A stretch of DNA of 20,189 bases from Phycisphaerae bacterium (GTDB lineage Bacteria > Planctomycetota > Phycisphaerae > Sedimentisphaerales > Anaerobacaceae). Under the pieces are notes generated by a model, which made no database searches, had not been told where the DNA came from, and was given only the letters and a program-made list of their open reading frames with translations. Each line of letters opens with the position of its first letter. Positions within the stretch are counted from its first letter, which is position 1. The stretch lies in assembly GCA_030630315.1 (NCBI GenBank), contig DAOVNI010000003.1, forward strand, positions 1 through 20,189, in the 5' to 3' direction. This document shows, piece after piece, positions 1-7,194 of the stretch. Made by a program: the position numbers and the translations under genes.

Positions 1-1
1 A

Positions 2-844
2 CGCGAAATCATCAAGGCGCTAAAGAATGGCACAGCCGTTACAAAGGCCACGATTAAAAGCGTCAGCACCATAGCTGAAGGATTAATCGCAGGTTCGAGG
101 AATATGCTCACTGTCGCATTAGCAACTGCTACTGCAGGTATTATTGTTGGCATCGTTTTCATGGGGCCAAGTGGAATGGTTGTTGAGATTGTAACAAGAC
201 TTTCTTTCGGTTATATATTCCCTGTGTTATTAATAACGGCAATTGCAAGTCTGATACTTGGAATGGGCCTGCCAACAACGGCAACATATATTGTTATGGC
301 AACAATCACAGTCCCTGTAATCAGAGAACTAAGTCCTATGAACAGCGTCGGTATTATCCTTATCCCTCCAATAGCTGCTCACTTATTCTGTTTCTATTTT
401 GGTATTCTTGCCGATGATACCCCACCCGTAGGACTCGCCGCCTATGCTGCCGCGGCTATTGCAAAATCCGACCCCATATCAACGGGGATACAGGGATTCA
501 TATATGATTTGAGGACCGCCGTTATTCCGTTTATGTTTGTCTTTAATGCCGAGCTTATTCTCCACGGAATCAATAATTGGCCCCAGGCACTGCTCATCTT
601 TACAATGGCGATATTCGGCGCATTTGCCTTCACGAATGCAGTCCAGGGATGGTTTATAATAAAGAACAAATGGTATGAAGTCCCCCTGTTTCTTATTGCG
701 TCGCTTATATTATTTTGTCCCGCTGTCGTAACAAAGATTTTCAATTTGGATTATAATCTTCGATACTATATGTACTTTGTTGGAATGGCCGTCTATGGCC
801 TATCTTATCTTGTCCAGAAGTTAAGACTTAAAAGGGCATTTTGA
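2..844 (+). CDS. TRAP transporter fused permease (DctQM-type), 3' part
   Basis: This is the C-terminal part of an inner-membrane TRAP transporter permease, which imports organic acids or similar solutes with a periplasmic binding protein using an ion gradient. The frame is open from base 2, so the gene starts before the window; the first in-frame ATG (104) is internal. The visible 280 residues are almost entirely hydrophobic segments. They contain the family signature GMGLPTTATYIVMA (about nt 262-303) and the stretch FGILADDTPPVGLAAYAAAA (about nt 400-459), both typical of the large DctM-like subunit in the fused 4TM/12TM class. The C-terminal extension with four or so further membrane segments also fits the fused type. 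The binding protein is not in view, so the substrate cannot be named. The gene ends convergently with the Fic gene, and a hairpin overlaps its stop codon. Confidence 0.88.
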   Translation, partial: REIIKALKNGTAVTKATIKSVSTIAEGLIAGSRNMLTVALATATAGIIVGIVFMGPSGMVVEIVTRLSFGYIFPVLLITAIASLILGMGLPTTATYIVMATITVPVIRELSPMNSVGIILIPPIAAHLFCFYFGILADDTPPVGLAAYAAAAIAKSDPISTGIQGFIYDLRTAVIPFMFVFNAELILHGINNWPQALLIFTMAIFGAFAFTNAVQGWFIIKNKWYEVPLFLIASLILFCPAVVTKIFNLDYNLRYYMYFVGMAVYGLSYLVQKLRLKRAF

Positions 845-858
845 GCCATCGCTGGCTC
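843..858 (+). terminator. Hairpin overlapping the TRAP permease stop codon
   Basis: GAGCCA (843-848) and TGGCTC (853-858) form a perfect 6-bp stem with the tetraloop TCGC, beginning inside the TGA stop. No T run follows directly; the next T-rich stretch (tattttatattt) starts about 12 nt later. It may be a weak or bidirectional terminator between two convergent genes, or an mRNA-end stabilising hairpin. Confidence 0.35.
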
Positions 859-933
859 GGCAACGCAAGGTATTTTATATTTAGCCGTATGATTGTAGGT
901 CTGTTTCATTTCTTCCATAATTCTATTGTTGGC

Positions 934-2115
934 TTAGACTTCGTACACTAAAGTCTCAAGCTTTTGAAAGTTTGGCTCAATAAACTTTTTACCATCTTCT
1001 TTAAAAATACGGATTAAACCTAACGTCTTCTCCATTTTCTTAAAATCCCTGTATCTCGTGCTCAACTCACGCTGAGCATATAATGTCATTATTTCAGGAG
1101 AAGACATAAATTTATCAAAAGGCATTTTGCCAGAGCTTATTGATAACATCAAGACACCGAAAATCCTCGGACGAATCTTTTTGTTACGAAGTAGCCAGCT
1201 CACATAATCCTTTAACATAAGTTGTTTAACTTTTTTCAACACCAAATCCTTAATTCTCTGAACTTCAAGGAGATAGCCCTTTGTGCCCCATATCAGAAAT
1301 TCCCAGGGGTCACACGTGGACCTTATGTTTCCTAAATGAATGAGGTATTTGTCTCTGTTAGCACTCCAAAAATTAGCCAGAGACCAAAAGCAGTAAGTGT
1401 TTATCTTATTTACATATAAGACAAGTGCCTCCACAGCTCTTGCTGTTCTACCATTACCATCCCCAAAAGGATGGATTTCCGTTAAATAGTAATGGGCCAT
1501 CATTGCTTTTACAATAATATTGCTGCTTAAAAACTCAGAACTTTTTTTGTTTAACCAATTTATGAATTTTGCCATTATCGCTTCAATGTCGACCTTGCTT
1601 TTGCAAAAGCTATATTTCTGCGGCTCACCAAATCTGGCTTTGAGGTCTCTATATTGGCCGGGTACGTTCGGCGACACATACTCAACATTCTCTGTAAGAT
1701 ATTGATGAATTTGCTTAATATGTTCTTCGCTATAAACGAATTCATCTTCGTGATTATCCACAACGTCAATAATATATTTATATGCCTTTCTCGAATTTTG
1801 TGCCTCTTGCTCCTTATCTTTAAGTTTCTTTTGAAGGCCTGCTTTTCGAAAAGATTCTTCAATTTCTTCCTCTCTCAGTATTGTACCCTCAATTGCCAGA
1901 GTTCCTCCAACAACTAAAGTAAGCTCGCGCCTGATAATTTCTTGAGTTGACCGAGGATAAGATGGACACTCTTTTATGAATCGGTCAGCAATTTGAATCT
2001 CCCGAAAAGTATTAATAAAATCGAAAATCTGCTCTTGTTTCTTATCTTCAAAAAGCCTCTTTTCAAGGTCTTCTTCCAAATCAAACTTACTTAATTTTTC
2101 AAGGTCAAGTGCCAT
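934..2115 (-). CDS. Fic family protein (AMP-transferase/Fido domain)
   Basis: Fic enzymes transfer a nucleotide monophosphate, usually AMP from ATP, to a hydroxyl side chain of a target protein in the cytoplasm. The 393-residue product carries the full catalytic motif HPFGDGNGR at residues 215-223 (His215 catalytic, Asp219 for Mg2+) in an otherwise typical Fido domain (about 110-290). An inhibitory motif of the (S/T)xxxE(G/N) kind, TLAIEG at 72-77, lies ahead of the core, as in class II (self-inhibited) Fic proteins. The C-terminal ~100 residues could be a winged-helix-like domain, as is common in this family. Start choice: ATG at 2115, with AAGGAA about 7 nt upstream and a promoter at 2159-2187. 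It is a single gene convergent with the TRAP permease and divergent from the sulfatase block. No antitoxin-like small ORF is adjacent. The gene is visibly more AT-rich than the sulfatase block. The target is unknown. Confidence 0.9.
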   Translation of the reverse strand: MALDLEKLSKFDLEEDLEKRLFEDKKQEQIFDFINTFREIQIADRFIKECPSYPRSTQEIIRRELTLVVGGTLAIEGTILREEEIEESFRKAGLQKKLKDKEQEAQNSRKAYKYIIDVVDNHEDEFVYSEEHIKQIHQYLTENVEYVSPNVPGQYRDLKARFGEPQKYSFCKSKVDIEAIMAKFINWLNKKSSEFLSSNIIVKAMMAHYYLTEIHPFGDGNGRTARAVEALVLYVNKINTYCFWSLANFWSANRDKYLIHLGNIRSTCDPWEFLIWGTKGYLLEVQRIKDLVLKKVKQLMLKDYVSWLLRNKKIRPRIFGVLMLSISSGKMPFDKFMSSPEIMTLYAQRELSTRYRDFKKMEKTLGLIRIFKEDGKKFIEPNFQKLETLVYEV

Positions 2116-2533
2116 TTTAGGGTTCCTTAATAGACCGATAATTTTTGTTGTTGTTTATATTATAATATATATCGGCAGATATGGCAAAGAAAATGCAAAG
2201 ATATTTGCAATAATTTATTCATATTTAACTGTCTTATTATAAAGGTGTTACAGCATTTTCCTCTTTTTTATGACAAAATAAATGAGAAGAAAAATGACAG
2301 AAATATTGGCATTTATTTTGGAAGAAACAGCTTCGTTTATTTTATTTAGCCTATTCGGCAACAAATTGTCTTGGGCTATAAGGACCAAAAATTAAGGTTT
2401 TTTTCATTTTCCTCAAATTAGGACAATAACCAAATTTATTTGTGGGTTATTTAGCTAACACGATGTAGGATGAAACATAGTTTCTTCCTTATAGAAAAAC
2501 AGAAAACATTAAAATTTAGAGGATGAATCTCCC
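2116..2533. other. AT-rich divergent intergenic region
   Basis: This 418-bp region lies between the divergent Fic and sulfatase genes. No plausible ORF or structured RNA was seen. It is clearly AT-rich compared with the DNA to its right. It holds the Fic promoter (2159-2187) and presumably the promoter of the rightward sulfatase block, for which I found no convincing -35/-10 pair. Short symmetrical sequences at 2431-2442 (CAAATTTATTTG) and 2451-2458 (TTAGCTAA) could be regulator sites, but are short enough to be chance. Confidence 0.5.
2159..2187 (-). promoter_or_regulatory. Sigma70-like promoter for the Fic gene
   Basis: Read on the minus strand, TTGCCA (2187-2182) and a perfect TATAAT (2164-2159) are separated by exactly 17 nt. 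Transcription would begin near 2152 and leave a leader of about 37 nt before the ATG at 2115. The region is very AT-rich, so the -10 match alone would be weak evidence; the spacing and the near-consensus -35 make it credible. Confidence 0.5.
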
Positions 2534-4000
2534 GTGAAAAAAGACCATATTGCAAGAAGACAGTTTCTCCAGACCGCCGGGATTGAAGCCGCCTCGATTT
2601 TTCTGGGCACGCGATTAGCGGGCTGTGCACCCACCCCCCGCATCCCCACAGAACACGCCGCCCGCAGGCCTAATCTTGTCTATATCTTCGCCGACCAATG
2701 GCGCGCCCAGGCCGCCGGCTACGCAGGAGACCCGAACGCGAAGACGCCGAATCTTGACAAACTTGCGAAGGAAAGCATCAACTTAACTAACGCCGTATCC
2801 GGCTGTCCGGTGTGCTCCCCTTATCGTGCCAGCTTGATGACCGGCCGATACCCCCTTACTCACGGCGTCTTTCTAAACGATGTGCTATTAAGTACCGATG
2901 CCGTCTCCATCGCCCACGCTTATAACAGGGCGGGCTATCAAACAGCATACATCGGCAAATGGCATTTGGATGGAAATCGCAGAAGCGCCTTTATTCCCGA
3001 AGACAGACGCCAGGGCTTTAAATTTTGGAAGGTGTTGGACTGTACACATAACTACAATAACTCTTTCTATTACGCTGATAAAAATGTAAAGCTCAAGTGG
3101 AACGGCTATGACGCAATCGCTCAAACCCGCGAAGCCCGCCGGTACATTCGCGGGCACGCCGACAGCAAGCCCTTTGCCCTTTTTCTCTCGTGGGGGCCGC
3201 CGCATTCTCCCTATCACACCGCACCCCAAAAATATAAGGATTTATTTAACGCGGAGGAATTAAAATTACGACCCAACGTCCCTGAGCATCTTGAAGCCAA
3301 AGCGAGACAAACCCTTGCCGGCTACTACGCCCACATTGCTGCCCTCGATGACTGCATTGGAGAAATCCTTCAAACCCTTAAAGAATCCGGCCTGCAAAAT
3401 GACACCATTTTTGTCTTTACCTCTGACCATGGGGACATGCTTTATTCTCAGGGCGAGCAAAAAAAGCAGAGGCCCTGGGAGGAGTCAATTCTGGTTCCGT
3501 TCCTGCTGCGCTACCCGGCAGCCCTCGGCACGAAAGGCAGAACAATCGATATGCCGATTAACACGCCTGATATTATGCCCACATTGCTGGGGCTGAGCGG
3601 CATACAGATACCTGATACGGTGGAAGGGACCGATTTCTCCGGCGTTTTGAAAGGGACGCAGAGACCGAAGAATGACGCCGTACTGATTAGCTGCCCATCG
3701 CCCTTTGGCCAGTGGGCAAGAAAACGAGGCGGCAGGGAATATCGCGGCCTGCGCACCCGGCGTTATACCTATGTGCGAGACCTGAACGGGCCCTGGCTGC
3801 TTTATGATAACAAGCGAGACCCCTATCAGCTCAATAACCTTTGCAATAACGCTGTGCACGCCGAATTGCAGAAAAAAATGGACAGTATTTTATCGCAAAA
3901 GCTAAAGCAGACCAAGGACGAGTTCCTGCCGGGCCGACAGTACATCAAGAAGTGGGGCCATATCGTCAATGAGACCGGAACTGTACCGTACACTAATTGA
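2534..4000 (+). CDS. Tat-exported lipoprotein sulfatase (type I, S1 family)
   Basis: Type-I sulfatases hydrolyse sulfate esters using a formylglycine made from Cys or Ser in C/S-x-P-x-R. Here the site is CSPYR at residues 94-98 (Cys94), followed by the usual LMTGRYP. The second signature GKWHL is at 141-145. Likely calcium ligands are Asp54 (in FADQWR) and Asp298-His299 (TSDHGD). The N-terminus has a twin-arginine signal (RRQFLQ, 8-13) and a lipobox LAGC ending at Cys31, so the protein should be folded before export and lipid-anchored. The start is GTG at 2534 behind AGAGGA (2518-2523); the nearby ATG at 2523 is out of frame. The length (488 aa) is normal for S1 enzymes. It is the first gene of the co-directional exported-enzyme block. 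The substrate cannot be read from sequence; neighbours suggest a sulfated glycan. The Cys-type site needs a maturase that is not in this window. Confidence 0.92.
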   Translation: MKKDHIARRQFLQTAGIEAASIFLGTRLAGCAPTPRIPTEHAARRPNLVYIFADQWRAQAAGYAGDPNAKTPNLDKLAKESINLTNAVSGCPVCSPYRASLMTGRYPLTHGVFLNDVLLSTDAVSIAHAYNRAGYQTAYIGKWHLDGNRRSAFIPEDRRQGFKFWKVLDCTHNYNNSFYYADKNVKLKWNGYDAIAQTREARRYIRGHADSKPFALFLSWGPPHSPYHTAPQKYKDLFNAEELKLRPNVPEHLEAKARQTLAGYYAHIAALDDCIGEILQTLKESGLQNDTIFVFTSDHGDMLYSQGEQKKQRPWEESILVPFLLRYPAALGTKGRTIDMPINTPDIMPTLLGLSGIQIPDTVEGTDFSGVLKGTQRPKNDAVLISCPSPFGQWARKRGGREYRGLRTRRYTYVRDLNGPWLLYDNKRDPYQLNNLCNNAVHAELQKKMDSILSQKLKQTKDEFLPGRQYIKKWGHIVNETGTVPYTN

Positions 4001-4010
4001 CCGGAAACCT

Positions 4011-4032
4011 ATTTTGCAAATATTCGCAAAAT
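4011..4032 (+). repeat. Inverted repeat after the first sulfatase gene
   Basis: ATTTTGC (4011-4017) and GCAAAAT (4026-4032) are perfect 7-bp inverted arms around an 8-nt loop, starting 11 nt after the sulfatase stop. It could be an operator, a weak terminator or an RNA-processing hairpin within the operon. The T/A-rich arms make a weak RNA stem, so I favour a DNA-binding site or chance. Confidence 0.3.
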
Positions 4033-4149
4033 GGGATGGAATTCCGCCGCCGATTCGGATATTATGATGATTCAAACCCTGGCTACGTAGCCCGGCAGTG
4101 GCCATTTGGTCAATTTCAGTTAACAGGGACCCCAACGAAGGAGGTAGTT

Positions 4150-4962
4150 ATGAAAGAAAAATCAATTGTCCTTGGGACTCCTTACGGAGTGATAAGAATT
4201 ACTGTTTGTCTGCTTCTGGTGGCACTGTTTGCGTGTGTAACCGGCTATGCTGCAAAGCAAGTCGTGAAGTACGACGTGCACGATAAAACGCATCCGAGGC
4301 CGCCGGTCATCACCCCAGCCGGTCAGCCAGGCCAGCCCCCGTCTGATGCAATCATCCTTTTCGATGGCAACGACCTCTCGCAGTGGCGCAGCGGCAAGGG
4401 CGAAGCGAAGTGGAAAGTGGAAAAGGAAGACGGCTATATGGAGGTCAACAAAACCGGAAGCATTCGCACAAAGAAATCGTTCGGAAACTGCCAGTTGCAC
4501 ATCGAGTGGGCCACCCCGAAGATAGTCAAGGGCAGAGGGCAGGGTCGCGGCAACAGCGGCGTCTTCTTTATGGGTATATATGAGCTGCAGATACTTGACT
4601 CGTACAATAACAGGACGTATGCTGACGGCCAGGCCGCATCGATTTACAGCCAGTATCCGCCGCTGGTCAACGCTTGCCGAGGACCCGGCCAGTGGCAGAG
4701 CTATGATGTCAGCTTCGTGCGTCCTATCTTTGATGGGACAGGCAAATGTATTCGGCCGGCGCGAATCACCGTGTTACATAACGGCGTCGTGGTACATAAC
4801 AACGTGGAGATCAAGGGCAGGACGGAACATAAAAAGAAGGCCAAATATCGACCACATTCTGACAAGGGACCGATTAGCCTCCAGGACCACGGCAACCCCA
4901 TGCAATTTCGCAACATCTGGATTCGCGAGCTGCCGGAGCAGCCGTATCTGATTGCTGATTAA
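4150..4962 (+). CDS. Secreted DUF1080 protein (3-keto-disaccharide hydrolase family)
   Basis: The 270-residue product has a hydrophobic signal sequence (about residues 15-36, probable cleavage near GYAA|KQ) followed by one DUF1080 (PF06439) domain. That domain is a concanavalin-like jelly roll recognised here by FDGNDLSQW near its start, the W-K-V-E / [18 protein letters not shown] strands, and the C-terminal [20 protein letters not shown]. Some family members hydrolyse or eliminate 3-keto-glycosides; many are untested. Start choice: the frame is open back to the sulfatase stop, but ATG 4150 has a strong GGAGG at 4140-4144 and is followed at once by a signal peptide, so I reject the longer reading. 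It lies between an S1 sulfatase and a secreted FAD oxidoreductase, a possible oxidation partner. Expected location is periplasm or outside. The family call is firm; the exact reaction is uncertain. Confidence 0.88.
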   Translation: MKEKSIVLGTPYGVIRITVCLLLVALFACVTGYAAKQVVKYDVHDKTHPRPPVITPAGQPGQPPSDAIILFDGNDLSQWRSGKGEAKWKVEKEDGYMEVNKTGSIRTKKSFGNCQLHIEWATPKIVKGRGQGRGNSGVFFMGIYELQILDSYNNRTYADGQAASIYSQYPPLVNACRGPGQWQSYDVSFVRPIFDGTGKCIRPARITVLHNGVVVHNNVEIKGRTEHKKKAKYRPHSDKGPISLQDHGNPMQFRNIWIRELPEQPYLIAD

Positions 4963-4979
4963 TCCGGCAGCTTGCCGGA
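4963..4979 (+). terminator. Compact GC hairpin directly after the DUF1080 stop codon
   Basis: TCCGGCA and TGCCGGA form a perfect 7-bp stem with a 3-nt GCT loop, beginning at the base after the TAA stop. No T run follows, so it is not a textbook intrinsic terminator. It may define an mRNA 3' end or protect the upstream message. Confidence 0.4.
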
Positions 4980-5093
4980 ACAATAGATTCCGATTACGGC
5001 TTCCCTCTTTGCGAGCACCTGTCTTAGCGGTCTGAGCAAAAGCAATGCTTTATTACTCTACGACTAATGAATCAGCGGATATACTTATGTTGC

Positions 5094-5113
5094 AACGGGT
5101 TTTGGAACGGGTT
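5094..5113. repeat. Direct repeat AACGGGTT x2 upstream of the FAD oxidoreductase
   Basis: Two exact copies of AACGGGTT (5094-5101 and 5106-5113) are spaced 12 bp start to start, 22 nt before the oxidoreductase ATG. The spacing is near one helix turn, so this could be a tandem regulator site. No supporting -10/-35 was confirmed, and chance is possible. Confidence 0.25.
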
Positions 5114-5134
5114 AAGGAATAAAGAGAAAAGTAC

Positions 5135-7102
5135 ATGAATATGAAACACCATATTAGTAAGTTCAGATATGCAAAGCTTATGGCCATTGTTGGAATTGCT
5201 TTCTGCGGGCTGGCAGGCTGCAGCGAAACACAGATGCAGCAGACCGATGCCGCCGATGTTATCTGGCAGGAGGCGGAACAATTTGCCTCTACCGGCAAAT
5301 GGTCCAACGATTCACAGCATATGGATATTATGGGGTCGCCCTATCTTTTGGCAACGGGTGTCGGCAAACCGGTGGATGATGCTGTTACGACAGTGAAGGT
5401 AGAAAAGAAAGGCACCTACACACTCTGGGTTCGCTGCCGCGACTGGTTACCTTCTCATTCACCGGGACAGTTTCAGGTCATAGTCAATGGAAAATCATCT
5501 AAGGTGCCCTTTGGAAAAGCAAAAAGCGATCAATGGCAATGGATTGACGGCGGTGCGGACCAACTCGAAGAGGGCGTTGCCGAACTGCGTCTCCGGGATA
5601 CTACCGGCTGGTGGGGCCGCTGTGATGCGATCGTGCTGGCAACCGGCGGCTTTGAGCCATCCAACGAAAAAGAGACCCTTGCCCGACAACGCCTGATGTA
5701 CGGCGGGGTAAGCTACAAGATCAAGGATATGGGCAGGTATGACCTTGTTGTGGTCGGCGGCGGTCCAGCCGGCATGGCCGCTTCGATAGCGGCAGCACGT
5801 CACGGACTTAAGGTTGCCCTCATCCAGGACAGACCCGTCCTGGGCGGCAATTCGTCTTCAGAAATCCAGGTCCCACCCATGGGGTACATCGGCAATCCAC
5901 CCGATAAGCGCAACATCACGGGGATTGCCGAGGAACTCTTTGGCAAACAGGGCTGGACTAATTTCGCCAACTCGGAGAAGATGGAGGACGTCGCCTGCGC
6001 CGAAGATAATATCTTGCTGCGGCTGAATACTCGTGCCGTTGACGTAGAGATGGATTCAAAGACCCGGATCAAGGCTGTTATCGCGCTCGATGTTCACAGC
6101 GGCCAGCGTATGCGTTTCTCCGCACCACTGTTCGCTGACACTACAGGTCATGGCTGGATCGGGTTCTATGCCGGGGCTCAGTGGCGAATGGGTCAGGAGG
6201 CACGCGCCGAGTTCAACGAATCACTTGCCCCTCTCGAAGCAGGAAACCGCACCATGGGCAACACCCTCTACAAAGCGGTAATCAAGAAATGCAAAGAGCC
6301 TGTCTCATTTGACTGTCCCGACTGGGCGTATCAGTGGAAGAGCGGTTTAGATTTTGATAAGGTCAAATCCATCCGGAGTAGGGATACGATTCGGCCCGAG
6401 AACTTTGACCGACCTGCACATGGCAAAGGGTGGGATCCAGGAAACGACCCTGACGGAAGTCTCACATATTCCTTTTGGGTAGAATACGGCGGCATTGAGA
6501 ACACCATCCAGGACGCCGAACACATACGAGACGAATTATTTCGCATCAACATCGGACTTTGGAACTATGCCAAGAACCACAATCCCGCTACAAAGGACAA
6601 GAACCAAAAGCGTCAGCTCGTTTGGCTAAACTACGTCCCGGGCGTTCGCGAGAGCCGCCGGCTGGTAGGTGACTACATCTTAAGCCAGCAGGACTATGAC
6701 AAGCAGATCGTGCACGACGATACGATCGCTTTTACAGATTGGGGTCCCGATTGCCATCATCCCGAAGGGTTCTGGACTAAAGGCGTCGACTGCATCCATG
6801 CCTACCCAGGGCGCAGAACCAGCATTCCCTACCGCACTCTGTACTCCAAGAATATCGAAAACCTCTTTATGGCTGGACGCTGTCACTCGGCAACCCATAT
6901 CGCACTTGGCGGCACACGCGTTATGCGTCCATGCGCCGGCATGGGCCAGGCCGTAGGAACCGCCGCCGCAATCGCCATGAAATACAAAGAGACGCCACGA
7001 GGTGTCTATGAAAATCACATAAAGCAACTGCAGGATACACTTATTAAAGACGGCTGCCGCCTGATGAAGAAGAATGGTCAGATGAGGGAACCATCAGAGT
7101 AA
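5135..7102 (+). CDS. Lipoprotein FAD-dependent oxidoreductase with N-terminal carbohydrate-binding-like domain
   Basis: The 655-residue product begins with a lipoprotein signal ending in the lipobox LAGC (Cys29). Residues about 41-172 form a beta-rich domain (WQEAEQF, YTLWVRCRDW, GVAELRLRD) like the golvesin/xanthan-lyase C-terminal module often fused to glycan-active proteins. The rest is an FAD_oxidored (PF12831) enzyme. It has the dinucleotide-binding motif VVGGGPAGMAAS at about 206-217, LGGNSSSE at 236-243, and the C-terminal FAD loop FMAGRCHSATHIALGGTR with AGMGQAVGTAAA. The likely role is FAD-dependent oxidation of a sugar or glycoside on the cell surface; the electron acceptor is unknown. 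Starts at 5135 and 5141 (MNMKHH or MKHH) are both possible and give the same mature protein; AAAGAGAA precedes them. The Tat or Sec route for a cofactor-bearing lipoprotein is unclear, because no RR motif is present. Neighbouring DUF1080 suggests joint action. Confidence 0.87.
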   Translation: MNMKHHISKFRYAKLMAIVGIAFCGLAGCSETQMQQTDAADVIWQEAEQFASTGKWSNDSQHMDIMGSPYLLATGVGKPVDDAVTTVKVEKKGTYTLWVRCRDWLPSHSPGQFQVIVNGKSSKVPFGKAKSDQWQWIDGGADQLEEGVAELRLRDTTGWWGRCDAIVLATGGFEPSNEKETLARQRLMYGGVSYKIKDMGRYDLVVVGGGPAGMAASIAAARHGLKVALIQDRPVLGGNSSSEIQVPPMGYIGNPPDKRNITGIAEELFGKQGWTNFANSEKMEDVACAEDNILLRLNTRAVDVEMDSKTRIKAVIALDVHSGQRMRFSAPLFADTTGHGWIGFYAGAQWRMGQEARAEFNESLAPLEAGNRTMGNTLYKAVIKKCKEPVSFDCPDWAYQWKSGLDFDKVKSIRSRDTIRPENFDRPAHGKGWDPGNDPDGSLTYSFWVEYGGIENTIQDAEHIRDELFRINIGLWNYAKNHNPATKDKNQKRQLVWLNYVPGVRESRRLVGDYILSQQDYDKQIVHDDTIAFTDWGPDCHHPEGFWTKGVDCIHAYPGRRTSIPYRTLYSKNIENLFMAGRCHSATHIALGGTRVMRPCAGMGQAVGTAAAIAMKYKETPRGVYENHIKQLQDTLIKDGCRLMKKNGQMREPSE

Positions 7103-7194
7103 AGAAATTCAAACCATCGAGTGACCGTATTTAAAAATGCGTGATGTTGGATGCTTTAAACTATTACTATTGCTAGGCAAAGGAAAACTGAATT

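Noticed and set aside
934..2115. Fic as the toxin half of a Fic/antitoxin (FicTA/Doc-Phd) pair
   Set aside because: There is no small partner ORF on either side, and the inhibitory motif is built into the same protein.
3997..4149. N-terminal extension of the DUF1080 gene back to a TTG overlapping the sulfatase stop
   Set aside because: The added 51 residues are not signal-like. ATG 4150 has a strong GGAGG and is followed at once by a signal peptide.
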